From Iris pallida (taxonomy: Eukaryota > Streptophyta > Magnoliopsida > Asparagales > Iridaceae), in the NCBI GenBank assembly GCA_029216955.1, contig JANAVB010004000.1, positions 436,782 through 500,781 on the forward strand: a stretch of 64,000 nt of DNA. Direction: 5' to 3'. The notes under the pieces were generated by a model, which saw only the letters and a program-made list of their open reading frames with translations, did not search any database and was not told the origin of the DNA. The stretch's first letter is position 1, and each line of letters starts with the position of its first letter. The translations under genes were made by a program, and so were the position numbers. Shown here in pieces: positions 46,802-61,100 of the stretch.

Positions 46802-48785
46802 CTACTGATCGCCTGGAGCTGGAGCTTGACCCGGTGTTGTAGGAGGAGCGCCACCAGATGACTGTCGTCGCAACATCAGGATCGTCTGATACTCCTCCGG
46901 TGATAACAGGTGGACGAGCATGTCCTCTCGTGCACCGCCGGAAGTAGATGATGCTCCCGGCGTACCAGCAGATGGTCGCTCCGTAGCCATCTCCTGGAAA
47001 TGCTGTATCTGTTCGACCAACCGCTGCGTAACCTCATACATAGTACGGGTCATCTGTCGCAGCACCTCCGTAGTCTCCTCCAGCCTCTCAAAGCGTGATA
47101 TGAGCGCAGAATCATCTGTATGCGGTGCCCCCATCCTTTCTAGCATCTCGTCACGCAGAGCTACGATCTGTACATCGACACTCTGCTGGTAACGGAGCGA
47201 CTCCTCAGTCTGTGCAGGGTCGGGCACACTAATGGTGGTCAAAGAGGCCTGTGACATAATAAAGGCACCATAGGAGCCCGTACCATAGTACGTACCCCTT
47301 TGCATGCCACCAACGGCCCTCATCCACAGCTCGTCATCTGACTGAGCTGCGGCGGCCGGAGACTGCTTGGAAGTGCTAGCACCAGCTCCCTCTGATCGTG
47401 TCAGCCCGGCCACCCTAAGCCTCAAAAACTCGGCCTAGAAATAACATATATATGAATTCTCACGTGGTCGCTAAAAATTAATATACACTAGCATTAAGTA
47501 AAACTTCTAAAACTCGGCTTAGAAATAACATCTATATGAATTTTCTACGTAACTAAATATTAATATTAACGAACTAGCATTAAGTAAAACATACGTAGGT
47601 GTCCCGGGACTTGTCGTCTACGAACCGCTCCCCCTTCGTGTGCGTGGCAAAGAACAAGGTCACCGTATTCGGGTCTTCTTCCGATTCAACCTGTTACAAA
47701 ATTATTATATGAGTTGTCAGTTAAGTTGAAAGAAATATATTACTATAAAGTATTAATTATGGGTATACGACGAGATACGTACCATATGGGTGAAGAAATC
47801 CATGATGGACCGTGATCCACCACACCACTGCGACCCCGCCTGTCGCGCTCTTTTAGACTTTGCGGACTTCTCCTTGTAGGCTTCCTCCTTGAATCTCCTC
47901 TTCATTACCGCCCAGTCGGCGGCAGAGATCCAACCCTGAAGAGGCTCTCCCCGACGGTCGCGATCCTTTAGGTCGAGGATCGCCTCCCTAATGACCTTGC
48001 TGGCGACGCTGGAAAATATAGCCCCGACAGCAACGGCGCGGTGGGGAGGAAAAAAGTAAGTCCGCTGAAAAAATCATAGAAGTACATAAGTTATAACATA
48101 ACATACTAAATTTTAAAAGAAAATAAACTTTTACGTACCAAAAAGTGCTCAAACCAGAAGGCCTTCCTGTCGGCCGGGATATCCCTCCAGTTGATCCAGG
48201 GCCCGCCGTAATTCTGTCACCGGAATGTACCCAGCGACCGGTGTACGGAGGAGGGATGATACCTGTAAAATAGAAATTAAAATTTATTAAATAAGTTGAT
48301 AATAAATTTAAACTAATTAAATACAATAATTTCACTTACCGCCTAGTCCGAGTACATGCCCAAATCTCTATCCTCAAATCCCCCTCCGGGCGACACAGAG
48401 GATCTGTCTCAAATGAGAGCTGTACTATGCCCCTGCCCCACCCCCTGCCCATGTCCCTGCCCGCAGCCTGCCCCTCGGCCTCGACCTCGCCCTCGCCCTC
48501 GCCCTCGGCGTGGGCCTCGCCATCGCCCTCGACCTCGATGTGGGCCTCGGCCTTCTCCTCAATAGTGGGGTCGACCTCTAGAATACTCGACGGTACTGGC
48601 TGTGTAGAAGAAGAAGGCCCTAGCCTCGAACTGCTAGAGCCGGGTATGGAGACACTGTCGGCGACTAGACCGCTAGTGTGTACTGGAGTGCGGGGGGATG
48701 AGGAGTCGATAGGAGTGGTAGATGGAGACTGTCGGGGTCGTCGACTCCCACCAGCACCGGAACCAAATGATCCACGTCGAGCCAT
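46802..48785 (-). CDS. Second CACTA gene of element 2 (Transposase_24/Ptta-En-Spm type), five inferred exons
   Basis: On the - strand the ATG is at 48785. Exon 1 (48785 to about 48340) encodes a Ser/Pro and Glu/Gly-rich N-terminus. Exon 2 (about 48263-48138) has NWRDIPADRKAFWFEHFL. Exon 3 (48064-47783) holds the core: RTYFFPPHRAVAVGAIF, REAILDLKDRDRR, YKEKSAKSKRARQ then WCGGS. Exon 4 is 47690-47595 and exon 5 is 47434-46802, ending with a coiled-coil-like region and a Pro/Gly tail. Junctions have GT...AG with T-rich tracts (for example TTTCTAG before exon 5, GTATGT after exon 4). The protein is thought to bind subterminal motifs. Exon 2 appears to need a frame correction, so the gene may not be intact. 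Confidence 0.72.
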
Positions 48786-49009
48786 GTCTGAAAAAATACT
48801 GAAGTATACCATACTACATCTTAAAAAAACAAAAGTATACCATACTACATCCAGGGAACGTCACTAAGTAAACCATACTATATCTAAAAAAAAGTAAACC
48901 ATACTATATCTGAAAATGTCGCTTATTAACGTCGCTAAAACAAAAGTAAACCATTCCACATCTGAAAAAAACGAAAGTAAACCATATTACATCTGAAAAT
49001 TAAACATAT

Positions 49010-52000
49010 TCAATCCTCTTCTAAAAATTCATCTTGTTCTAATTCCTCTTCCTCTTCTTCTTCTTCTTCTTCTTCACTTCTATCAACTTTCTCTTCCTCT
49101 TCTGATACTTCTACCTCTTCCAATTGATGAAACATGTCATGAGGAACTTCCGTTGAGTCTACATCGATAATATTTGTAATAAGAGGTAGTTCGTCTTCCT
49201 GATAAGCTATCTCGTCGACATCGAAGGTATTTTGAGCTTTAGTCTTACAGACTGCCTACTAATCTGATCTTCCGGCTCCTCATTTTGGATAGCTGGTAAA
49301 GTAAACTAGCTGATTCTGGCTTGCTAGAACAAACGGCTCATAAGATTGATATCGACGGCGATAATTTATGTCAACAAGACCATGTTGTCAACTCTCCAAC
49401 CTCGAACCTGGATCGGATCGAACCAGTCACATCTGAACAAGACGACCTTACAAGGTTCTATAGCATAATTGTATGTCAGTTCCACAATCTCCCATAAGAT
49501 GCCAAAGAAGTCATTGCCTGGGTCGACATCTTTGTAGTTTGAAGATTTTATGCATAAACAGCTATTCTTCGTAGAATCTAAATCCAAGAAGTCGTCTCTT
49601 ATTCGAGCATTTGTTGACTTGAACCTGAAACCATTTACGCAGTAACTTGGCCAGGTCTTCACTTGATAAATTGGCCCCTAGGCTAGAGTTTTAATATAGT
49701 CATTCTCAAGGATTGCCTCCGGACGATCAACCTAAATACCATATAAACTATACTAACTTAATTATTATGTGCAAGTACAAATGTATAGAAAAAGTAAATT
49801 GTGACTACGTCCGTAATATGCTCTCAACCAAAAAGGAAAATGAAGTCTCATTTGTTGTTCTACTTCCTCCTCGGTTGCATACGGATTGTTGGACGTTACC
49901 TCATCCTTAAACATGCTGAAAAGCAACGAAGCATAGGTATATTAGTTATATTCAGAAGCAACGAAGCACGCGAAATAATTTTACTTACCCCTCAAGCTTG
50001 TCCACTTTTTCCTCGTCGCAGTTGAGCAATACATATAACATTGCAGCGCTAACCTCGTCGTCATTTAGATATCTTTTTTTCATTTTACCAGATGGTTTTC
50101 CGTAGGCAGTAAATACATTCAGCTTTGCCTCAATACCAACTTCATAGCCGTCATCATTTCTAGGAGCCCTTGTTCTGTTTGTAGCAATATGAGGCTAAAA
50201 ATACATGGAACATAAGTTTGAAATCTTCTCAAGGACATATGCTTCACAAATAGAACCCTCCACCCATGCCTTATTTTTTACCTTCCTCTTGAGGTGGTTC
50301 AACTGTCGCTCGATTGGATATATCCAACGATAACCGACAGGTCCAGCAACAAGAGCCTCATGGATAAGATGAATCGACAAATGCTCCATTGAGTCAAAAA
50401 ATGTAGGATGAAAAACTCTCTCAAGTTTGCAAAGTGTTAGCACAATGTCCTTCTTTTGCTTCTCTAAACGATCGACGAGCAACTTGCAAGAACAAAGATC
50501 TCTGAAGAATATGCTCAGCTCTGTCGATGGATCCTAGACTACTGGCGGTAATAATTCTCGAAATGCAACAGGAATTAACCTCTCCATGAATACGTGGCAA
50601 TCGTGGCTCTTTATTCCGGTCAGTTTACACTCCTTTATGTCGACACATCTTCTTAGATTGGAGACGTATCCGTCCGAAAATTTTAAGTCCTGGATCCATC
50701 TATAAAGTCTCACTTTGTCCTTCATATCCAGCGAGTAGATTGCCTTAGGCCGCAAAAGCTTTCCCTTTCCGTTGTCTATCATGTGCAATATAGGCGTCTG
50801 TATATTTCGTCTAAGTCCAATCTAGCCTTCTGATTGTCTTTTGTCTTTTCCGTGACGTTCATTACAGTATTAATTATGTTATCAAACACGTTCTTCTCAA
50901 TATGCATGACATCAAGGTTATGTCTAATCAGATTTGTGCTCCAATATGGCACATCCCAGAATATACTCCTTTTGGTCCAGTTATGATCTTTGCCAAATCC
51001 CTTGCAACGACTGCTCGTTGTAGGATCTTCAATAGCACTTGGGATTTCTTTTACTTGCTCCCACGTGTCCTCTCCGGACCACATTGGTGGTGGATCTCCC
51101 TTCTCCATAGCTTCGATACGGAATATAGTTCTGTTCCTATGGTACGGATGGTCTTTCGGCAAGAACTGCCGGTGACAATCAAAGAAGCATGGCTTTCCTT
51201 CGTATCTCAAACGAAAAGCCTTAGTGCGGTCCATACAATACGGACATGAAAGCCGACCATGAGTGCTCCATCCAGATAACATTTCATAAGCCGAAAAGTC
51301 ATTGATTGTCTACATTAGTGCTGCTCGTATCTGAAAATTATGTTTTTTTGAAGCATCATACATGTACGCCCCTGTTTTCCATAGCTGCTTCAGCTCATCT
51401 ATCAACGGCTGTAAGTACACGTCGATGTTCCTCTTTGGGTTGTTCGGACCGGGGATGATAATAGTTAAGAACATATAATGTGTCTTCATGCACATCCAAG
51501 GCGGTAGGTTATACGGAGTGAGGATTACCGGCCAGCATGAATATTGGGAGCCTGAAAGACCAAATGGGGTGAAACCATCAGAGCAGAGCCCCAAACTTAC
51601 ATTACGCGCATCAGAAGCAAAATTAGGATATGCTCGATCGAAGTTCTTCCATGCTTCTCCATCAGATGGGTGATCCAACACTCCTTCGGTCTGTTGTTGC
51701 TTGTGCCAACTCATATTTTTGGTAGTCTCTTTCACCATGAACAATCTCTGCAACCGCGGGGTCAACGGCAAGTAGTACATTGAAGCAGTCGGTCTTCTAG
51801 ACTTCCCTGCAGCAGTTGGCTTGTAGCGATCAGCACCACAGAATCTGCACACTTCTACATCCTTGTGATCTTTGTAGTAAAGCATACATCCGTTCTGACA
51901 GCAATCGATCTTGTCGTATCCCATCCAGAGGGATCTCACCATCCTCTCAGAGTTGTAGAAGTCTTTCGGTAACTTGGCACCCTCCGACAAGATATCGGAA

Positions 52001-52531
52001 ATCAACTCGAGCACTCTATTGTAGCATTCTTACGACATGTTAAAGTCAGACTTTATGCTCCAGCAACTCCATGAACTTCGCGGCATCAGCATTCGGTGCC
52101 TCCTCAGCTGCGTCACGATTGTATGGATCAAAACTAGGCCCCACAGCGTCGAAGACCTTGTTCATGTACTCGTTGTCGACACCAGTTCGGTTGTTGACAT
52201 TCATATAAGGCTCCAGAAAAGGCTCCACATAAGGCTCCGCTTGGAATGCTAAAGGTACAAGCTCTCCGTGTGCGGTCCATTAGTAGTAATTTAGAAGGAA
52301 ACCCTTTGTGTATAAGTAATACGTCACATCCAATTCTGGTTGAAACTTTATGTTCTGACATTTTGCACATGGGCACTTAATGTCCATGCCGTCCATGGAT
52401 TGAGGAAACGCCTACGCGAATTGGAGGAATTGTTCTACTCCGACGATGTATTCATCTCGCACACCGTACCTGTCATCTCGAATGCGGTTGTACATCCACG
52501 AACGGTCTAGAAGATACATGGATAGAGCCAT
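49010..52531 (-). pseudogene. TNP2-type CACTA transposase of element 2
   Basis: On the - strand the ATG is at 52531, followed at once by LLDRSWMYNR (transposase-associated domain). The TNP2 core spans about 52014-50779: CRFCGADRYK, NLPPWMCMK, GPNNPKRNIDVYLQ, CPYC and HNLDVMHIEKNVFDNIINTV. A DUF4218-like region follows (50788-50195: SHDCHVFMERLIP, VGYRWIYPIER), then a DUF4216-like region (49662-49366: VNGFRFKSTNARIRDDFL, LFRCDWFDPIQ) and an acidic tail ending at the TGA 49012-49010. Damage includes a TAG in QFLQFA*AF, a TAA near 52285, and frameshifts near 52225 and 52050. It would cut and join element ends. Confidence 0.9.
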
Positions 52532-52554
52532 TTCTAGATATCTGCAAATATGAA

Positions 52555-52890
52555 TAAACTTCAAAACTAAAATGAATATACTACATACTACATACTACGG
52601 CCGTGACTCGGGACCATTCCTATGAGTCGGGACCATTCCTACTACATACTACATACAAAAACGAATAAAATTCAAAACTAAAACTTCAAAATTAAAACGA
52701 ATATACTACAAACTAAAACGAATATATTACATACTACGGCCGTGACTCGGGACCATTCCTATGAGTATCGGGATCAAGGAAACTACGTGTTACAAATATC
52801 GACACTATCGGTACGTGTTACAAATATCGGCACTATCGTGTTACAAATTAACTAACCAACAAAACTACGTGTTACAAATATCGGCACTAT
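52555..52890. repeat. Short direct repeats upstream of the CACTA element 2 transposase
   Basis: Repeated CTACATACTACATAC, GGGACCATTCCTA and CGTGTTACAAATATCGGCAC words. Non-coding, between transposase start and the C-rich block. Confidence 0.7.
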
Positions 52891-52978
52891 CGGTATGTGG
52901 TTTCGAATCGGAGTATCACATTTTTCGGTGTCGGAAAACAAATAACTATTACTAAATTATCAGATTTTTTTGGCACTA

Positions 52979-53390
52979 TCGGTGCCCCTGACCGAGCCCC
53001 CCGTACCCTTCCCCCCTCCCCCCCTACACCACCCCTAACCCGAACCCCATCCCTAACCCCTCCCCCACCGGCCCCCCCTCTCCTCCACAGCCGCCCAACC
53101 CCTACACCACCCCTAACCCTAACCCGAACCCTATCCCCAACCCCTCCCCCACCATCCCCCCTCCCCTCCCAAGCCCCCCCGCCCTTACCCCCCAGCCGCC
53201 CTCACCCCCCGCCCCTCCCCCCTAACCCGAACCCTAACCCTCCCCTTCCTCCAGCTTCCCCTCCTCACCCCCAGCAGCCCTCACCCCCCTGCCCCACCCC
53301 CCCAGCCACCCCCAACCATTCCTCACCCCCAACCACCCGCACCCCCCCTGTCCCTCCCCCCGAGCCACCAGCACCCCCCAACCACCAACA
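52979..53390. repeat. C-rich, nearly G-free block in CACTA element 2
   Basis: About 400 bp of CCC runs with AACCC, CACC and CCTAACCC words; the opposite strand is G-run rich. It lies in the expected 5' untranslated or promoter region of the element's transposase. The proline-rich frame over it (52897-53442) is a compositional artefact. Confidence 0.85.
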
Positions 53391-53394
53391 ACAA

Positions 53395-53525
53395 ATAGAG
53401 AGAGGGAGTCACGTACCAGAGAAGAGTCGCCGAAAAGAGTGAAGTCGCCGGAGAGAGTGAGAGCGAGAGCGCCGGAGAGAGTGAGAGCGAGAGCGCCGGA
53501 GGAAGAGAGTGAGAGAGTAAAAGGG
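53395..53525. repeat. GA-rich repeats with AGAGTGAGAGCGAGAGCGCC units
   Basis: Two to three copies of a 30-bp unit next to the C-rich block. On the transposase strand this is a CT-rich tract, as often found in plant 5' leaders. Confidence 0.7.
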
Positions 53526-53559
53526 ATGGGGAAATGAATCGGAAGGGAATTTAATTTAG

Positions 53560-53798
53560 GCAAAATTTAGCGACGTTATTATTAACGTCGCTAAATCAGC
53601 TACAATTAGCGACGTTGTAGCGATGTTTCGCGACGATTAGCTCACGTAACTAATATACGTCATTGTCACGTCACTATTTGTGTCGCTAGTAGCGACGGTT
53701 ACCGACGTTTCATTTATACGTCGCTAATGTCCACAATTTAGCGATGTTTTGGTAACGTCGCTAAATTTATGCCGCCAATTAAGCAGATTTTAGTAGTG
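53560..53798. repeat. Subterminal repeats and 5' terminus of CACTA element 2
   Basis: TAGCGACG/CGTCGCTA words up to TTTTAGTAGTG at 53798, the inverse of CACTACTAAAA. This end faces the transposase start. Confidence 0.85.
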
Positions 53799-55860
53799 AA
53801 TGAGATATATAGATTCTTGCTATAATTTACAAGTTTTTTCATTGAATCTCCTCCAATGGCAACTCAGGGATGTACTTCATATGCTGAAATGAAAATTGTT
53901 TTTGTTTGAGCTCATGTCTAGAGAAAGGTTCAAAAATTTGTTTGTCGACATTTCTCTGAGTATCTTTTGCAATTTCTTTAGGTTCCAATTGTATTGCATA
54001 TGCCGATTGTAGTAGTCATCATTTTTGCAGGTTTCGGTCCCTCAAATTCTAGCCAATACTTAAAACCTTAGTAATATCAAACTATTTAATGGATTGTTTA
54101 GACATCATTAAGGGTTATATGTAATTCGAGAAATTCTCAAATATTACAACACTACTACAGAGCTACACACAAAATGAATACCAGAATATAACTAGATTGA
54201 ACTTTAGTAAAATTCCTCGTGTATATTCAACGACTTTAGTAAAATTCCTCGTGTCTATTCAACGTTAGAGCTTTAAAAAATATCAAAAAGAAAGGGAAAC
54301 GACTATGTTCATATATTTAATTATAAAGAGGAAATGAATAAAAATCGTACACATGTGATCATTCTTTGCAAAGCTAGATAAGGATTGGATGAATTTTATT
54401 TAATAATTAAGCAACAGATTTAAGGACCAACCTGTTGAGGATGCCACCCAATGCACATGGCGTAAGAACATCATATTCATGCACAAGTCATTTGCATCCA
54501 TAAGCTCAACTGTTCTAATAAACAATTAAAAATTTGCACAAAATTTTAAAGAGTAAAAGACTTACATCATATTACCTATTATGTAAATTTTCAAGGCAAA
54601 ATCATCAAGTAATCTGACATGAGCTACGTATATACATAAAATTCACTACCTAAATTCTATAGTGAACTTTCTTTGGTCAGAGAACATAACATAATCAAGC
54701 CTAACATTTGCACGTATTCCCATAAGAATCCGGATTCGTGAAGAACACCAATAAGAAAAGTAAAAACAATCCACAGATCCATCCTATACCACTCAAACAT
54801 CAATCGGCCATTGGAAGTAGAGAGAGCGAGAGAGTGATGAAAGAAGAAGGGTCATTGACATTCAAAAACAATATATATAATCATAGGTTCTTTGTACCTG
54901 AAGCATCTTTCTTCTTTGCCATCATTATAATCTTCCAATGTGTCGCTTGAAAAGTAATAGTTACTGTAAAGAAAAAAATGCAATAACTAAAATGGCCAGT
55001 CAAACAGTTCAATTGAAATAATAGTACAAATGATATTAAATCAAACATAAACAATATATACCTCGACTATGATCATGGCTTACAATGTGATTGAGTGAAA
55101 TACCTCGACTATTCAACTTTACACCGAACGGAGGAACAAGGTAAATTTAGTACACAAGCATTTTGCTCATCACTTCAACTTTGTTAAGCACAGAAAGAAA
55201 AACTACATAAAGACAAAAGGACAGAAAGCCTCTCTAATCCTATTATATTGTATGATGACCATTGCTTCTATGACGAATATTTTTTGACTGTACAACATCT
55301 TAAATAAAATTGTCAATGCTTATGCCATGAGATTCTAAACTTTTTAAAATTTTGTCCAGATCTCCAGGTTCATCACATTTTAGATCTCTGCTTTTGCACG
55401 CCACTCAAAGTACAAATAAGAAGTAGCATGACTAAAATTTCTTTCATCATAAATATTGAATAGAAGAAGACCTAGATATGTACTAAATTACTGTAAGCAT
55501 GACAATATTATCTTCATGAAGATAAAAAGGCTTCCAACAAGATGACCAACTTAGACAGCTTCCGATCATCATGAACTAGAAATCCCATTCTTCATCATGA
55601 TAAAAAACACAATCTTTCTCTAACTGAATTTTAGAGGGTGTCTAAATACAAAGACAACATGGTTTACATGATTGAAATAAAATATCAGATTGGCTATGTC
55701 AAGGCCTTCCAATCCATAACTATCAATAAAGTATACGGTGTTGTGTTGCAAAACTTAGAAGTGAGGTAGATTATTAACTAAAACCTAGGATATAACCACA
55801 AGACATTAAAGATTTCAAAATATGCCACGCTTGTTCTCTTTTATCGGCGTTCCTAACAGC
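53799..55860. other. Unassigned AT-rich DNA between CACTA element 2 and the gag relic
   Basis: About 2 kb in which I find no conserved frame, LTR terminus or RNA gene. A 27-bp word (TTTAGTAAAATTCCTCGTGT and neighbours) is duplicated at 54204-54260. The frames at 54738-54950 and on the other strand are short and resemble nothing. Confidence 0.6.
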
Positions 55861-55865
55861 AAAAA

Positions 55866-56643
55866 GGTGGCATGCACAACTCTACAACTTCGATAGCGGG
55901 CTGATGACTGGTGGAAGGCTAAGAAACCAAAAATGCATGCCAGAACAAAGGACGGAAAGATTACATGGGCTATGTTTAAGTACGCCTTCTTGGAACAATA
56001 CCTTCCTTCCGTAGTCAGTCAGCAGAAGGAAGGCGAGTTTACCATATTAAAGCAGGAAAGCATGTCCGTGGAAGAGTATGAGTCAGAATTTTCTAAGCTT
56101 GCCAAGTTTGCAAGCGCATTGATTTCGAACGAGAGGGTTCGCATGAAGTGATTCATACATGGTCTAAACGAGGACATTCAGAAGAGCGTTCTGAACCAAG
56201 AGTGTGAATCATATACCAAGGCCTTTGAGGCGGCCTTATAAATAGAACAGTTTAGCCTGAGATACGCACCAACAAAAGTTCAGACCAGTCGCAATCCATA
56301 TACAAAATGATACCACGATGGAGAGAAAAAGATAGAGGAGGAACCTCGCAAAAAAATTGAGTGCACCTTCTATGGCCGCTAGGGCCATATCAGAGAACAT
56401 TGTCATTCCCTTAACAAGAAATGCTTCAACTGTGGTCAGAAGGGCCATGGTTTCAGAGATTGTCCAAAGAAAAGACATTCGACACAAAACAGAGATGATA
56501 CTGAAGAGCGTGGACTATTGAGGGATCCACCGCCAATCAGAGACAAACTGCACAATCAGCAGTTGCGGACTAATTTTCGTGTCTTTAACCTCTCCACCTT
56601 ACTGGATCCAAATTACAATACCGGGGGTGAGCTTATTCTTTAA
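55866..56643 (+). pseudogene. Gypsy gag relic with two zinc knuckles
   Basis: One frame, interrupted only by stops, reads from about 55866 to the TAA at 56641-56643. The capsid-like part has RADDWWKAK, WAMFKYAFLEQYLP and SVEEYESEFSKLAKF. The second zinc knuckle CFNCGQKGHGFRDC (56422-56463) is perfect CX2CX4HX4C; the first (56362-56403) has Tyr for its second Cys. In-frame stops at 55894, 56149, 56239, 56308 and 56380 are all one C-to-T or G-to-A change from sense codons. The N-terminus is missing. No protease or RT follows: the stop is within 40 bp of a 3'-LTR-like junction. Confidence 0.85.
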
Positions 56644-57655
56644 GTTTTGAGGACAAAACTTTTTCTTAGTAGATTATTATGTAGTGGCCAGCTCCTAGCG
56701 GTCTACTATGTAATACCCACGGCTTGCTGACTCAGTCTTGAACTGAGTATTTGGGGAAAACCTTTGCCGGTATCGATTGATCATGGATAAAATGCAACGA
56801 ACCTTTCCAACTAATGGATCGACTTCTATTGAAATGAATCCAAGAGTCTTGTTGGATGCTTTCTTTCCCTGCTTAATTTTAATGAATGCATTTTCTTGTT
56901 GGTTTTCGATGATTGGTTTTTATTGTTTGCTTTTATTGCATTTCGTGAGAGAAAGAGACTGAAGTATGCTAATCGAATGTTGGTGCCAATGTAGAAGGAC
57001 GTATAGACAGAGCGTGAACGATGCATGAAGTCCCACATTCTCTCAATAAGATTCAATCTCGGTGAGTTGCTTCAACCGGGCAAACATTTATCTATATGCC
57101 TAATAAGAATGATCCTTAGTCCACTCTTTTGTTGTGTTCCGTTGATCAACGATACGAAACCAACAAAAGATAAAAAATAAAGAATGGACTCAAATGCTAA
57201 TCAATAATAGTTGTCTTACTCGTGTTTGATATGAATGATTACAAGCTCGTTATGCTGCAAAGAGATTTCTATAATTGTTGCTAAAGTTGTGGGCACCCTT
57301 TTCAGGAAGCAAGGTTACGGAGGGATTTCAAGTGAGGCACTAAAGCTCGTCTAGCCTAGTAGAGCTTGTGGATTGTGATCTCGAGACCACTTTTCATTTC
57401 CAGTCAAGTTGCAAGTCTCTTTTTCCTTTGAAGGTGTCTTTACATTTCAAGCATGTAATAAAGGGATATGATTTATGGGCATTGCGGCTATTTACAAAGA
57501 GAGTTTTTAAAGAGAATTATGTAGCCAAAATAAGGCACTCTGAGTTTGTAAAGCTTTGTACTTATATTCCTATTAAGTTTATCAATAAAAGAAGCATTTC
57601 CATTTTAAAGCTCTGTGTCCAATGTTGGTTTATATATGCTATGTGCGTGTATTTT
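56644..57655 (+). repeat. Putative polypurine junction and LTR start after the gag relic, interrupted by element C
   Basis: Right after the gag stop comes GTTTTGAGGACAAAACTTTTTC, resembling the AAGGACGAAACTTTTTC that precedes the antisense LTR at 36293. A likely LTR start is TGTAGTGGCCAGC at 56680. No end terminus is seen before element C begins at 57656. Gag followed directly by an LTR would make this a second gag-only element. Confidence 0.45.
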
Positions 57656-60204
<2,549 letters not shown>

Positions 60205-60494
60205 AGTTTTTATGGTGGCCCATGCAGGTCCGTCTTCACAAATTATGCAAACTCGCGGTAGTACCATATTAGTCGTACTGCTGCAAGCTTGCGACCAGTA
60301 AAGGCTCATTCACAACTAGGAGTAAATCAATTTTAAGAGAATGGTTAGGACTAGGAGTCCCTAGTTTAATCTGACAATTGGGTAGTTAAGTTTGCTACAT
60401 ATGTCTCATTGAATTCTAAATCCTGTTAGATGATTTTTATAGAAGGATACACTATTGTATTCTAAATCGATAGTATTTCTGAAGTAGGTAGATT
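60205..60494 (+). other. Internal region of element C
   Basis: Starts with a T run, then TGGTGGCCCATGCAGGT (about 60212-60228). A hairpin follows: GGTAGTAC (60257-60264) with GTACTGCT (60275-60282), including two G.U pairs. It ends GAAGTAGGTAGATT before the next LTR. No ORF. Confidence 0.7.
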
Positions 60495-61100
60495 CGTAAC
60501 CCCTCTTTCTGAAAGTTTGGAAAATATTCTTTTATTTATTTGTTTGAGTTAAATATGATTTTTAGATTTTTATAAATATTTATTATAAAGGGCCTTAATC
60601 ACAGTTAAGTTTCGGAGTGTAAGATGATCGAGAATTTTGGCACTGAGAGTGTGGTCTAGTGCTTTGACTAGTGTTCTAGCCATGGTAGAGAAGATCGAGT
60701 CATAGGTGTACACTAACTAGAAAACCAGGCCAAATCGCGACATAACCCTAGGAATAAATTAATTATTTATTATTAAGATTATTGACTTTTAGAAGACCCG
60801 GTTGTTCCAAACTAGCCCGAATCCCACCCAAGTCCTGATGGTCACGTAGTGCGACCAACATCGTCTGTGTAGATATATAGAAGTGTATATATATTTTGGG
60901 TAGTCCATTTCTAATATTGGGAAAATTTTCTATAATTATATATCGAATATAATATATGTATTATTGCTATTTAAATTTATATTTTCTTGGAAATAGGATA
61001 AACTTCTCTTAGAATGATATTTTAGAATTTTTGGGATTTACTTAGGCTATACGTATATACTCGTGTATAAATATATTCATAATAGGTAGACATAGTGCTT
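60495..61100 (+). repeat. Start of a second element C-type LTR
   Basis: Begins CGTAACCCCTCTTTCTG and tracks the first 600 bp of the B and C LTRs (TTTTGGCACTGAGAGTG, GACTAGTGTTCTAGCCATGG, AAACCAGGCC, GACCCGGTTGT). After about 61100 similarity is no longer obvious by eye. No terminal GTGACA is seen before the window ends, so it is either long or truncated. Confidence 0.6.

Larger units (their letters stand above)
46055..53798 (-). mobile_element. CACTA (En/Spm) transposon 2, complete, 7.7 kb
   Basis: Ends are CACTACGAAAATTTG (46055) and, inverted, CACTACTAAAATCTG (53798). The 3-bp flanks match: AAT at 46052-46054 and AAT at 53799-53801. TAGCGACG/CGTCGCTA subterminal repeats fill 46070-46470 and 53560-53770. 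Both genes lie on the - strand: a TNP2-type transposase (52531-49010) upstream and a Transposase_24-type gene (48785-46802) downstream. The transposase has stops and frameshifts, so the element is probably not autonomous, but it is the better preserved of the two. Confidence 0.93.

Noticed and set aside
48356..48867. Pro/Ser-rich ORFs on the + strand
   Set aside because: Shadows of exon 1 of the second CACTA gene on the - strand, which has the family context and splice sites.
52979..53235. Telomere-like CCCTAACCC words
   Set aside because: Only two or three consecutive copies among irregular C runs, and not the plant CCCTAAA unit. Not an interstitial telomere.
52897..53442. Proline-rich 181-residue ORF (extensin-like)
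   Set aside because: Pure consequence of the C-rich block; no signal peptide or SPPPP-type periodic motifs, and it opposes the transposase strand.
53799..55860. Possible host gene flanking the CACTA element
   Set aside because: No conserved frame or convincing exon set; small ORFs only.
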